Positions 51,450 through 62,239 of a stretch of 64,000 bases of DNA are shown one piece after another. This stretch comes from Undaria pinnatifida (taxonomy: Eukaryota > Sar > Phaeophyceae > Laminariales > Alariaceae), in the NCBI GenBank assembly GCA_012845835.1, contig JABAKD010000027.1, positions 15,472,073-15,536,072 on the forward strand. Reading direction: 5' to 3'. The notes below the pieces were generated by a model. It was not told the DNA's origin. It saw nothing but the letters and a program-made list of their open reading frames with translations, and did no database searches. Made by a program: the position numbers and the translations under genes. Numbering within the stretch: the first letter of the stretch is position 1; each line of letters begins with the position of its first letter.

Positions 51450-53160
51450 GTATCATACAAGGGGCTTCGCTGGCGGCCTTTCGCCGGTCGCAGGCTTGCA
51501 TATACATGCACAAGATGTTAGCGATGTGTGGTAAAGGATGGAGATAAGGCATGATGCCAAGGGTTTGATACATATACTTTTTTATGCAGTCAATGGAGAA
51601 AAATACGGTATTCTAGGTGTAGGGAAGGGGTGCAACTCAAAACACAAAACGGGAAGTGTAGATACTGCTGTGTATCAATGTGGAAGGCATCGCTAAACGC
51701 CCCTGAAGCGTTCGTTACCCTCCGGCCAACACAGTCCTCGAAGTGAACGTGAAGGTTTCGAATTTTTTCAAAATAAGTACACGCACGGAAGGAAAAAAAC
51801 GAGACGGGCACGAGGAAAAAAGAGCTCTGTAGTACTGGGGCGGTGTGGCAATAAAAACCGGTACACCATCGGTGCGGCACACGGAGAAAGAGGGCGTCGA
51901 AATACCGGGACACACATACACAGGCTTATGCGGCAGGACCACGAAAGGATGCGAGGCATGAAGGGGACAAACACAGGGTATCATACATCAGGTCAGCATC
52001 TTTGACGTACGGTTGCAGAAACGATACGTTAAAAAAAAAGAACGAAAGAAGCAGGCAAAAAAAACTACAGCATACTGTAGCAAAAACAGCATGTTTGTGA
52101 AAAACCCGGCGTCGAGCATGTAACCTACCGATCATAGCCGCAAATCAGCTTTTGATGTAACCAACCGCTTATAACCGCAACCAACCGGGGACAAAAACGT
52201 CCCATCCCCGGGGTATCATACCCTTTGTTTGTTGTTCGTTTGAAGCAGCTCTCGAGACGTACGTGCTATATTGTGTGTGTGCTTCACTGCTGCTGCGGTT
52301 TGTTTATCTACTGGTATCTGATGTATGTGACAAAGCGAGATTGTCATACTGCTGAACAATTTTAACATTTTATGTAGTCAAGCAATGTATTCCTGCGGGT
52401 GACCAAAACCAAACGTACGACTCTCTCTGATGCAAACATGTGGCCGACGGTTCATGATACCGCGTGCCGCGCGAGAACTGAGTTGTAAACAAAAAAACAC
52501 AAAATAAATACTTGGCCCCTCCGGAAGTGAAATATAACCCGGAACTTCCGTGTAACGAACCTTGTAACCGGTAATAACCGGTACCGAGTTTTTCACATCC
52601 TTGGTAAACAGCAGTAGTAGCCGTGTACTTCAACATAATACACAGCAACATGAAGCTACCTGTTGTAGTATTGGGCGGTTTGTCAAAGGAACAAAACTTC
52701 AGCATACATACATACCCTCTGTAGCGCACACGAAAGAGGGCGCTAAAATAACGGAGGACGAATTTTAAGGATGCGTTCAAAAATTGTGCTCGTGTGTACT
52801 CTGTTGACCGGGAGAATGCATACCACGCAGATGAGCTTCGTTTGCTTCTTCGCTGAATCGCGCTCAGGGCGAAACGCGTTCGCTGTGAAGGGGCAGGAGT
52901 TGGAGTCTTCCTGCACGTTCTGGCTGCATGAATCAAAATACCAAACGACTCCACGAGAAGTAACTCCCTCGAACAGTTGTAGGCCCCGGCACCCGTTATT
53001 ACCAAACTCGTTTCGTTCGTAAGCTCGCCGACAACTTGATACGTCGACGTATCGGCGGTCTCTGTCGACTTGGTATTCTTGGCCGGTGAACCCTTCAGGG
53101 GGTCAATCGGTTGTGGCGGTTAGCAGGTGGAGGATGGTGATGCGAGAAGGTGCTGGTGGG
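51450..53160. other. Intergenic block, no gene recognised
   Basis: A 211-codon minus frame (52370-53005) starts at TTG and has no motifs. Short similarity between about 51870-51905 and 52725-52760 (cacacg-aaagagggcg) suggests an old duplication. Confidence 0.45.
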
Positions 53161-53327
53161 TGGTTGTGCTCACATGCGAGTAGGCATATGCGGGTCCCCA
53201 AAAAAGCGGGATAATTGCAGGCAACTTTGATACTGCTGTTGTTTTGTTTGTTTATAAAAACTCTGGGAGTACGTATAGGATGATGCAACGACCCACAGCG
53301 TAGCTGCGTAGAAAGGTAAGACCACAG

Positions 53328-53610
53328 AAGCTGCTGCTGTAGATACTGTACGTAGTACGTACCGTGCGTAGCAACGTTGACAGCTCATGCGCAGCTCCAT
53401 CACAGCTGCTACTACTGCTGCTGTACATGTCACACGTTCTGTGCTGTAGACTACAAACTCGTATACGTAACTCTCTCTGAGCTGCAGCTGTAGATACTTC
53501 ACGTAGGACATACCGTACGTAGCAACGTTGACAGTACATGCGCGCGTAACTCCATTACAGCTGCTACTGCTGTACATATCACACGTGCTGCTGTAGAATA
53601 CGTATCATAG
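53328..53610 (+). repeat. Tandem duplication of about 145 bp
   Basis: ctgctgtagatact, accgtacgtagcaacgttga, gctgctactactgctg and tgtacat blocks occur at 53328-53440 and 53480-53600. Confidence 0.85.
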
Positions 53611-54225
53611 CTCTCTGATCTTTGATCTCTCCCTTCTCAGCAGAAATTTTGATAGATGGCAGTTTCCGACGAAGCCTGGGTGGCATGTGTTCTTCGGGGC
53701 GTTTCAATTTTTCTCTCAGATCCGAGCACGCAGCCTCCCCTGCAGGCGTCCACAATGGCGACGCCGGCCGCGTAGCCAACCCCCCCCCATGGGTGGGAGG
53801 GCAGATAATACGTACCGGAAAAATCTCGCGAATAAATAGGCCATGTCGGTAGAAAATGCGCCAAAACGCTCACAGGGCAGGATTGTTCGGAGATATCGTG
53901 GTAGATCTCGACATCAAGGCCTCGCGCAGGCGCTATGGCGCTGAGCGGGCGGATCCGCGACGCTGGCCGTTGCAGGCGGGGCGGGGGCACGCCTCAGCGA
54001 AGAAACCGCGCGGAAAGGCGGTCAGAGGCTCGAGAGATCCGCAAATATCGAAAAAAAGTGTCAGATCAGCCTAAGGACTATGATGGGTATATTTATATAA
54101 CCGGTAGATAAACCCTCGGTTAGTTGACGATGCGTCGACGGCAGACGCTAACACCTTCTTCACAGCAATCGGCAGGGCGATGACTTCCCCTGAGTACGGG
54201 CGTCGCAATGCCATAATAGCCGGTC

Positions 54226-54535
54226 GCCCCGGTGGCGTATCAGGTTATCCTCGAGCCTGGTATAGGTCAGTTTCGCGAGTTCGAATCCCCCGAGTGCATA
54301 CTCGTATAAATTCGTAGGGACTTTTTCTTGTGCACAAATTGACTTGCGGAAAGCGCGAGAGCGTCAGTTAGCAACACTCGATGAAAAATCGACAAGCAGT
54401 GGGATTGCTGAACCCTATGCGCGATAAACGTTGAAGGCAAGAACAGGGGGGAAGAAGAGACGACACCTGTGACCACGGCTTGTCCAGAAGCTGGAAAGTG
54501 AATGTGTGTGAAAAAATAAAAAAAAACAGAAAAAA
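54226..54535 (+). mobile_element. SINE-like family 1 with tRNA-like head
   Basis: A box A match (tggcgtatcagg, 54233-54244, one mismatch to TRGCNNARYNGG) is followed 33 nt later by box B (gttcgaatcc, 54279-54288). The family body follows (cgagtgcatactc, agggactttttctt, cgcgagagcgtcagttagc, ttgtccagaagctgg) and ends A-rich. It is the best evidence that family 1 is a tRNA-derived SINE. Confidence 0.85.
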
Positions 54536-54549
54536 AGGGGCGAACAGGA

Positions 54550-55570
54550 CGATTCACCTTGTGAACACGACATTATACGTGCCAGGGGGTACGGACCAGG
54601 GGGCTATCATAGGTACCGGGAAGCAGAGTACCACGTAGTAGGGGATTTCGGGGGCGCAAGGTTGGAAAGGCACGCTACTCACCACCCACGAGCAGCCTCC
54701 ATCACATGCCCTGGTTGCTGAAACGAACTTGAGAGGGTACCTGAAATATGTGGATAGGTATACGTAGGTGGCGACAACCCGCGTGTAAGCGTCATGATAC
54801 GCACTGAGCTGTGTTGTGACGCTGCTGATATGCAGTTTTGCAGCTGTTCAGCTGTGACGCTATTTATTGTCGTATCCCTCTTACTCGCTCCTTCCCTCGC
54901 CTGATGATCAGATAGATGATACTTGGTTCCGCTGAGAGGGTCTACCGTGTAGGTATAGACTAGACTAGTCTAGGTGGACAAAAAAAAAAAAACGTGCGCA
55001 ATAATCAATACTACGATTTACGATTCGCACTGCAGTATGGTGACACTGCTGCTGTGTAGCTGTGAAGCAGTGGCACGAATTGCTTCACGTAGTGCTCCTG
55101 ATCAAATATGCCAGGTGACTGCCAAGCAAGGGAAAGCGCGCGCTGTCGAAAGGTGTAGCAATGTGCTGTCTCCCATCAAGGGTGAAGAAAGTGCTCTCTC
55201 CTCGGGTATCATATGGTCGCTTCGCTTCTTGCGAGATAATGCATGATCGGACAAAATAGTTTCATTTTCGAACGTCTAAACTTTTATCATTTTCTCACAA
55301 ATGTAGCAAAAAAATGGCACCAAAACAGTCACCTCGCGTAGGCAGTTGTAACAGCAGTCTTGCCGTGCACAAACTCGAATATCAGCTCGCCCGTAGGGCG
55401 CCCTCCTTGCTCGAACATCTGCATTACTATCTGCTGTAATTCCACCGCATTTTTCTTGGGGAGTTCCAGAGCTTCCGTCAGACTTTCTTCAGAAGGGACA
55501 GCACACATTGATCAACTGCACACTACTGCTGTGCTGCTGTGCCAGGTGACCCCACCTGCCACCTGGCAAC
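54550..55570. other. Intergenic block, nothing recognised
   Basis: No repeat or motif stands out. A 90-codon ORF at 54974-55246 has no family features. Confidence 0.45.
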
Positions 55571-55576
55571 CCACCT

Positions 55577-55882
55577 GTGCAGCGCCAGCAACCAGCAACC
55601 ATGCAGGGGCACTTGCAGCGGCACCACAGCGAGCCCATGCGGTTGCGCGACGAAGAGAAGAGAAAGGACTTCGTGATAGGGCTGCTGAAGGCCCACAAGT
55701 GGAGGTTTACGTTGGCTGTTGGCGTACGAGTCGACGCTTTCCACGCCGCCGCACCCGCACGAAAGTCGCAGACCGCCGCGAGAGATGGTTGTTGGCGAGA
55801 GGCCCGTGTGTCGAAGGTGGAAGGAGACGACATTACGGTGAGGTTGGAAGGTGGAAGGATGAATGCAGATGCAGGTACTTGA
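55577..55882 (+). CDS. Tentative exon, Tudor/agenet-like strand pattern
   Basis: From ATG 55601 the frame reads LRDEEKRKDFVIGLL, then VGVRVDAFHAA, RDGCWREARVSKVEGDDITV. The pattern G-x-x-V-D-A, about 20 residues, then W-x-x-A-x-V-x-x-V-x-G-D-x-I-x-V resembles small Tudor/agenet-type beta-barrels. It stops at 55882; a donor-like acg-gtgagg at about 55837 may end it earlier. Homology is by pattern only. Confidence 0.35.
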   Translation: MQRQQPATMQGHLQRHHSEPMRLRDEEKRKDFVIGLLKAHKWRFTLAVGVRVDAFHAAAPARKSQTAARDGCWREARVSKVEGDDITVRLEGGRMNADAGT

Positions 55883-55991
55883 GATTTATTATGTGCATTT
55901 AGCACGCTGGCAAGCCGTATAGCTGCAGGTGTTCCGCAATTTGTTACAGAGGTCGCGCTGTCATGATTTGCCGCCAAATTTCCTACAGTAA

Positions 55992-56808
55992 GGGCCCGAA
56001 TTGACGAGGAACTTGCCAAATCGAATTTCGTTTTTTTTTTTTATTTCATGAAAAATACCAGGTACACGAAAAATTCAACTTAGGTTCTTATCAAGGAACG
56101 GCGCAGTGCGTTCTAGGAAATAAAAAAAATTCAAAAAAGGCAAAAGGGTCAACGAACACCCGTGGGCAACGACCAAGGCGAGCGATGGCTCGCGTCCTCC
56201 CGGAGCGCCGCGGCTAGCCGCAGAATCTTTTGGCCGGCAGCGGCTTGGAGGCTATGGCTCTAGGTGTCTCTTGGATGGGCTGGCGCCACCCCGCCGCCCG
56301 ACACGGGCAGCAGCGACGGGGATATAGCGCTCGAACTTCTGAGCGAAGTCATCATGTGGTAGTTGGTCGTGTAACTTTTGAGGTGCAGGGCGACGAAAAA
56401 CTGGGTTTGCGGCGGTCTCGGTTGTTTTCGAAGCGTCGCAGGCGGTCTACGCTGTGCTAAGGACCGTCGGAGGCCGCGCTGCGGCTGCTCTGGTGGTCCT
56501 ACCTCTCGCAATGGTGGCTTCTCGCCTCTCAATCAGCCGACGACATGGCACCAATTCGCGTGGCCGGCTTCGGTTACACAGAACAAGCCATGTCTAGGTG
56601 GACAAACTCCCTAAATTCAATTTCGATTTTCGACTAAATTCGACCGAGAAAGTCTTTTTTTACTTCTTTGTTGAATTTGATTTTTCGTAATAATTCTGAG
56701 AATGCCTGCTTGGTGATTCATTTCTTGACCAATAAGATGCAAATTAAATTCAATTCTATAAAAAAAAAACGAAATTCGATTTGGCAAGTTCCTCTTTAAT
56801 CTGGGCCC
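55992..56808. mobile_element. Harbinger-like non-autonomous element
   Basis: The terminal inverted repeat of about 50 nt starts gggccc and includes gaggaacttgccaaatcgaa and tttcgttttttttt at both ends. TAA flanks both sides (55989-55991 and 56809-56811), the 3-bp TWA duplication of PIF/Harbinger elements. The opposite palindrome arm has a single TAA (read on its own strand) at that position. No transposase is present; ORFs inside (56230-56614) have no motifs. Confidence 0.85.
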
Positions 56809-56972
56809 TAAAATCGGAGAGCAAATATAATCGAATCAGACATGCTTCCATGATTTGAGAGCCGATAATAACACGGAAAATGATATCGCCCTTCTGACGC
56901 ATTGTCTTCGTCACCGGACCAAAAGCGAGAAAACATTCAGGGGACGATACATTATCTGAGGATTGTTAGGCT

Positions 56973-57644
56973 ATGTCCTCGTCGACGCGCACGACTCGGT
57001 CGGCGGCCAGGGGGCGGCCCCGGCAGACGGGGGCAGCGGCCACTTCACCAGTGACCACGTCAGCTCCGCGAGCAGCACCGACCGCGGTAGCCCCGCCCGA
57101 ATCTCGACCGGACTGGGCTTCGGCTACCCTCGTCCCCTCCACTACCAGGTTCGAGGACCTGCCAAGCGTAGCCCAGGGCAGCCTGGGAGCGGGTACCGTG
57201 TGTGAGGCCTCCCGTGTCTGGACCGCAGATGGCACGGCCTGCGATGCCGGCTCACAAACACCGTTGGTGTTCCGGCTGAATGCATTGGTGACGACGTTGC
57301 CGCCGGTACCGGGCATGCCCAATTTCCTGGATGTGCTCCGACAAGCGGAGGAAATCCGCAACGCAACCGATAGTTCCTTGGCATTCCGGAATAGGCTCGC
57401 CTTCTCGGGTATCGCTGAATACGCCGTGAGGGTATCCTTAGCCAGCGGGCTCCTCAGGCAGTCCAATGGGTGTGTTGTCCTCCCCACCCCGGCGGACTTA
57501 ACAGGGTTCACCGCCGCGGCCATGGACAGCGGAACACCGCAGCAGGGGGTGGTTACGGGGGAAGCGTCGGAGCTAAGAGGAAACGGCGTGTCAGAAGATG
57601 CGGGAGAATTACCTAGCACCATTTTTTTTTTGAAATGGTGCTAG
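56973..57644 (+). CDS. Unassigned 223-codon ORF in palindrome, left arm
   Basis: It starts at an ATG with STRTTRSAARGRPRQTG, an Ala/Pro/Arg-rich, AT-hook-like beginning. A more ordered region follows (FRLNALVTTLPPVPGMPN, DVLRQAEEIRNATDSSLAF, SGIAEYAVRVSLASG, RQSNGCVVLP). The stop lies in the opposite arm just past the centre. The right-arm copy differs in about eight residues. I recognise no family; a transposon-encoded accessory or truncated protein is possible. Confidence 0.5.
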   Translation: MSSSTRTTRSAARGRPRQTGAAATSPVTTSAPRAAPTAVAPPESRPDWASATLVPSTTRFEDLPSVAQGSLGAGTVCEASRVWTADGTACDAGSQTPLVFRLNALVTTLPPVPGMPNFLDVLRQAEEIRNATDSSLAFRNRLAFSGIAEYAVRVSLASGLLRQSNGCVVLPTPADLTGFTAAAMDSGTPQQGVVTGEASELRGNGVSEDAGELPSTIFFLKWC

Positions 57645-58284
57645 GTAATTCTCCCGCATCTTCTGACACGCCGTTTCCTCTTAGCTCCGACGCTTCCCCC
57701 GTAACCACCCCCTGCTGCGGTGTTCCGCTGTCCATGGCAGCGGCGGTGAACCCTGTTAAGTCCGCCGGGGCGGGGAGGACAACACACCCATTGGACTGCC
57801 TGAGGAGCCCGCTGGCTAAGGATACCCTCACGGCGTATTCAGCGATACCCGAGAAGGCGAGCCTATTCCGGAATGCCAAGGAACTATCGGTTGCGTTGCG
57901 GATTTCCTCCGCTTGTCGGAGCACATCCAGCAAATTGGGCATGCCCGGTACCGGCGGCAACGTCGTCACCAATGCATTCAGCCGGAAGACCAACGGTGTT
58001 TGTGAGCCGGCATCGCAGGCCGTGCCATCTGCGGTCCAGACACGGGAGGCCTCACACACGGTACCCGCTCCCAGGCTGCCCTGGGCTACGCTTGGCAGAT
58101 CCTCGAACTTGGTAGTGGAGGGGACGAGGGTAGCCGAAGCCCAGTCCGGTCGAGATTCGGGCGGGGCTACCGCGGTCGGTGCTGCTCGCGGAGCTGACGT
58201 GGTCACTGGTGAAGTGGCCGCTGCCCCCGTCTGCCGGGGCCGCCCCTTGGCCGCCGACCGAGTCGTGCGCGTCGACGAGGACAT
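57613..58284 (-). CDS. Unassigned 223-codon ORF in palindrome, right arm
   Basis: Minus-strand twin of the ORF at 56973-57644. It has the same length and start; visible substitutions are Arg to Lys near residues 13 and 54, Phe to Leu in MPNLLDV, Thr to Ala in LPAPADL, and a different C-terminal end caused by the T-rich spacer. The two ORFs converge and overlap by 32 nt. Confidence 0.5.
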   Translation of the reverse strand: MSSSTRTTRSAAKGRPRQTGAAATSPVTTSAPRAAPTAVAPPESRPDWASATLVPSTTKFEDLPSVAQGSLGAGTVCEASRVWTADGTACDAGSQTPLVFRLNALVTTLPPVPGMPNLLDVLRQAEEIRNATDSSLAFRNRLAFSGIAEYAVRVSLASGLLRQSNGCVVLPAPADLTGFTAAAMDSGTPQQGVVTGEASELRGNGVSEDAGELPSTISKKKWC

Positions 58285-58452
58285 AGCCTAGCAATCCTCA
58301 GATAATGTGTCGTCCCCTGAATGTTTTCTCGCTTTTGGTCCGGTGACGAAGACAATGCGTCAGAAGGGCGATATCATACTCCGTTTATTATCGGGTATCA
58401 AATCATGGAAGCATGTCTGATTCGATTATATTTGCTCTCCGATTTTACTGTA

Positions 58453-59060
58453 GTATTCTTCTGCTCCTTCGCCTACCATTTAATGTAAGTATTGGATTAA
58501 ATGAGGCCCCCTGCCCCCGCCCGTGATCCTACCCATACTTTCTTGTGCCTTTGTCTGTGATCAATGTGTACTCTTGGGCTAGGCCTAGGTCTTGCCTCAT
58601 CTCACCCATACTTACGGTATATCTCGGTTACCGTTGTTTTCCATGCAGCAAATCGCGAGATGCTGAAATTCGACCTTTCTTTCGGAAGAGCCGGACAACC
58701 AACAAGATATTGGCAATTGGTACAAACTTGTACCAGGTACGTAATATATTACGACTGGTAATACCAAGTGCGTTGCCGAGAGCTGCGTTGTGCGAGGGTC
58801 GCCGCTCTTTCGCTGCATCCTACGGTACTAGACTATAGTTTACGATGTATCATGCCGCCATTCGCCGCACTGTGTATACTCGATGGGCGTGCGAGGTATG
58901 AACGAAGATATATCATGAACCAATAATAATAGCCTCACGTTCGACCTGTCAGCGACAGTCTCTTTAGGCTCTATTGCTGCGCGCCTCAAACTTACCAGGT
59001 ACTGGTCGTTTACAGACAGCAGTATATAGCGGGCAGTGCAGTGCAGTGCTCTCGTAAAGA
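58453..59060. other. Intergenic, nothing recognised
   Basis: Only short ORFs without features. gtaccaggtacg-type palindromes occur here, as elsewhere in the window. Confidence 0.45.
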
Positions 59061-59099
59061 TATTTCGTGGTAGAAAACAATACCTGGTGCAGGTGCGAG

Positions 59100-60060
59100 A
59101 TGCAGGTGGGGGCAGAGTCGTTCATGCGGAAATGGCATGACGCGGAGAGCTGTAGATTTCCAGAGGGACACGCAAAGCCGCGGCAGCGCCATCCACCGTC
59201 GGCATCTCTAACCTGCCGGGGGGGGAGGGGGGGGGGAGGGGGGGCGGGAGGGGGGGGGGGGGGGGGGAGGGGGAGGGGGAGGGGGGAGGGGGGGAGGGGG
59301 AGGGGGAGGGGGAGGGGGAGGGGGAGGGGAGGGGGAAGGGGAGGGGGAGGGGGGGGGGAGGGGGGGGGGAGGGGGGGGGGAGGGGGGGGGGAGGGGGGGG
59401 GGAGGGGGGGGGGAGGGGGAGGGGGAGGGGGAGAGGGGAGGGGGGAGGGGGGGGAGGGGGGGGGGGGAGGGGGGGAGGGGGGGGCGGGAGGGGGGGGGGG
59501 GGGGAGGGGGGGGGGGGGGGAGGGGGAGGGGGAGGGGGGAGGGGGGGGGGGAGGGGGGGCGTCCTGCCCAAGACACTGAAGTCCGGGACTGGCATCCTCG
59601 TCTTGACGTTTGTGGGCCTCCGAATGGCCGTCAATAGCTAGCGTATGACCGCCCTGACTTCTTCGCCTTGTTGCGTTCTCCTTCCAGTACCATTGATGCA
59701 CTTGATATACTCTATGAGCCCAACGCCGTATTTAGTCAGTTCCTAGGGTCTGCTAGTATGGTGTTTTTTCCCTCGCCTTTCCTCGCTTCCTCTTCTTGTC
59801 GTTCCTTTCCTTTTTCGCTTTCTTTTACTGTCTTTTTCCAATTGACTTGAGTCTGTCGTGCGTATGCGTGGTGATAGTTACTACGTATATATACGTGGTA
59901 GTCTTTTCTGGGTGGCATGCGGTGTAGTCGTTTTTTCAGACGCCAGTATTGAGACGTATGTACCAGTATGGACCTGGCACATCGTAGGCTGGCTCCCGAT
60001 TTCACTCTTTTACTTTTTTCTGGCGGAGGCATGAATTGCGTCAGCTGTGATATATGCGTG
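59100..60060 (+). repeat. Dispersed repeat family G, copy 2
   Basis: It contains tggcatgacgcggagagctg and ccgtcggcatctct, then the G-run tract, then gtcttgacgtttgtgggcct, cttcttcgccttgttgcgtt, accattgatgcacttgata, ttcctagggtctgctagtat and a T-rich end. It is the most complete copy. Confidence 0.85.
59215..59570 (+). repeat. 350-nt G-run tract
   Basis: Almost uninterrupted runs of four or more G, separated by single A, with two C. Both-strand ORFs here are polyglycine or polyproline artefacts. Confidence 0.97.
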
Positions 60061-60156
60061 TACCACCTTTGGTTTGTTTGTGTTCTTTCCCTGGGGTATT
60101 CGTCCACTCCAGAGTGACTGGAGCCTGTCGTGTGACCACGGACTTGATTATGCGGG

Positions 60157-60163
60157 TTAATGT

Positions 60164-60225
<62 letters not shown>
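60157..60225 (+). repeat. AAC microsatellite
   Basis: About 22 aac units in the sequence after family G copy 2. The same position after copy 1 holds the 47.7-kb AAC satellite, so the repeat belongs to the duplicated unit. Confidence 0.95.
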
Positions 60226-60227
<2 letters not shown>

Positions 60228-61078
60228 GGTAGAGTAGACCACGGGATCCTGTACAACAGAAACAAAGTAAGCACGACAGAGCGACAGGGAGTCACCAGCA
60301 CTTTTTTCCATCAGGCAGTGGTACACGTGTACACGTATATATCGTATGATATCATAGCTGAAGTCGTGCGTCCGCCACGAAAAGATAAAAGTGAATCGGA
60401 CGCCAGCGTACGTACGTATCACGCCCATGCTGGTACATAATTTGATGACTCGCAGCTGGAACCGACTATGCCGGATGCCACCACGGAAACCAAATAATGA
60501 TGTAACGAAGACCACTGATAGGGACAGCTTACGCTATGCCTACAATGGGACCCGAAGGGTGCGCCAGCTAGCGTTGGGCTGCGAAAGCAGCTGAGTTCAA
60601 TCGACACACGACGCGTATGAAAATACGTGGAAGTGTGGTGAGCTAAAGCTTTATTTTTCCCCATCCGCCGGAGGATTAAAAAAAAAAAAAAAAAAAAATG
60701 TACGTACAAATCCGAGGAGAAAAAAGCATCAAGGAAGGAAGAAAAGACGAAAAAACGAGACAAATAGAAAAACGAAGCAAGGAAGATAACTCGTATCACA
60801 GGGGAGGTGTATGATAGCGAGGTAAAGGCAGGCGGCACAGCGCCATGGAAAAAACAAAATTACGCGTCCGATGTAGGCAAAATATAAAAGGGCAGCCACG
60901 TATTGGACGTAGTAGTTGAATACGTGATCTCGCCAGCAAGGGGGTTGCGGCGAAAAATATCAACTACACAAACCAGCCAGCGCTATCAAAACGTATGCGT
61001 ACGAAACCCGAGGCATTTGAAAAACACGAAGAGAACAAAAAAAAGCAAGGAAAGGAAAGGAAAGGAAAGGGAAAGACC

Positions 61079-61445
61079 ATAACAATCATAGCAGATCCTA
61101 GACACTGACGGAAAAAGGCATTGGGCCCATGGAGGGCATCAATTGCGTAAAGGCCACTGAGGGGAGAACGCAGCAAGGCGAAGTAGTCCGGGCGGCCCTG
61201 CACTAGCTACTTACGGCCATGGGAAAGCACACATACGCCAGAACGATGATGGCCAGACCCAGACTTCAGTCTCTTGGGCAGGACGCCCCCCCCCGCCCCT
61301 CCCCCACTCGCCCCCTCACCCCCCCGCCGCGTATTGGTGTCAACGGTGGGTGGCGCGGCCACAGCCTTCGCGTGTCGCTGTGCAGTCCTACAGCTCTCCG
61401 CGTCGTGCCATTGCAACATGATTGCCTGCACCCCCTCGTCAACCC
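61079..61445 (-). repeat. Dispersed repeat family G, copy 3 (inverted)
   Basis: Complement of the family order: agatcctagacactgac, gggcatcaattgcg, gaacgcagcaaggcgaagta, tcttgggcaggacgcc with C-run tract, then tacagctctccgcgtcgtgc and gccattgcaac. The G tract is reduced to about 40 nt. Confidence 0.8.
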
Positions 61446-61884
61446 GTCGAAACCTTCTGCCGACCTTATGTGCAGCCGTTCTCCACCCGTCCAACTTCAT
61501 GCCAATTTCCGTCTTGTCTTCCTCGTATCGACCACTCAATCGATCGAATTTACAGCTGATGGATACCAGGTAAATGATATTCGACTACTTAAGTGGCCAA
61601 ACTCACAGCTGACGTATTTTGAAATAGTTTATACAGTTGTGTATGTTATGTATATATACAAACATACTTATCTTAATAGTTTCCCTGCGCTGGCTAGATT
61701 GGTACATCCCTGGCCTCTCAGGCCTCTTTCACTTGAGCACCGCCTCCTTCCATTACTTGCGGAACGGTCCAACTTTTCTTTGATTTCTTCCTTTACCTTT
61801 ACCTTTCTTTTTTTTGTTTCTTCGTTTTTCAGTTTCACGAAGTATCATCGTACCATGTCCCAGCTGAGCTCAGATTGGCTCATC

Positions 61885-62235
61885 AGCTCAGCAGCGCAGC
61901 ACCGTGCGGTGCCGTGCGGCGCCGTGCCCTGTGGTGAGGTGCGGTACCGTGCCGTGCTGTGCCGTGCTGTGCCGTGCTGTGCTGTGCCGTGCTGCGTGCT
62001 GTACTTACTTTTCGGTACACGCTAGGTATCATTACGAGGTATCATGCCAGGTACCGGTACACCAGGTATGTACGTACTACTTGTTAAATCACAAAAAATG
62101 CACTCCCAGGTCAGCCCAGCTTAGCTATAGCTCAGCAGCGCAGCGCAGCGCCGTGCGGTACCGTGCCCTGTCGTGCCCTGTCGTGCCCTGCCGTGCCCTG
62201 CCGTGCTGCGCTGTGCTGCGCTGTGCTGTGCTTTC
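61885..62235 (+). repeat. GTGCC/GTGCT pentamer tract, duplicated
   Basis: Two blocks (61900-62010 and 62140-62235) of gtgccgtgct-type units, each preceded by ctcagcagcgcagc and followed by taccaggta-type sequence: a tandem duplication of about 240 bp. Confidence 0.9.
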
Positions 62236-62239
62236 TTCC

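Larger units (their letters stand above)
55986..58450. mobile_element. TA-flanked foldback element with 0.82-kb inverted arms
   Basis: The termini are cagtaaaatcggagagc and its complement, flanked by TA at 55984-55985 and 58451-58452, as in Tc1/mariner elements. The arms (55986-57624 minus an inserted element, and 57633-58450) are nearly identical inverted copies of about 818 nt, separated by 8 nt (57625-57632, mostly T). Each arm carries the same ORF, and they converge. No transposase motif is seen, so the class rests on the ends. Confidence 0.8.

Noticed and set aside
52370..53005. 211-codon minus ORF
   Set aside because: Non-ATG start, mixed composition, no motif, no exon signals.
55489..56019. 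176-codon minus ORF
   Set aside because: It starts inside the Harbinger-like element and runs antisense to the better-composed + frame; no motif.
58964..59701. 245-codon minus ORF and its companions
   Set aside because: Polyproline or polyglycine from the G-run tract.
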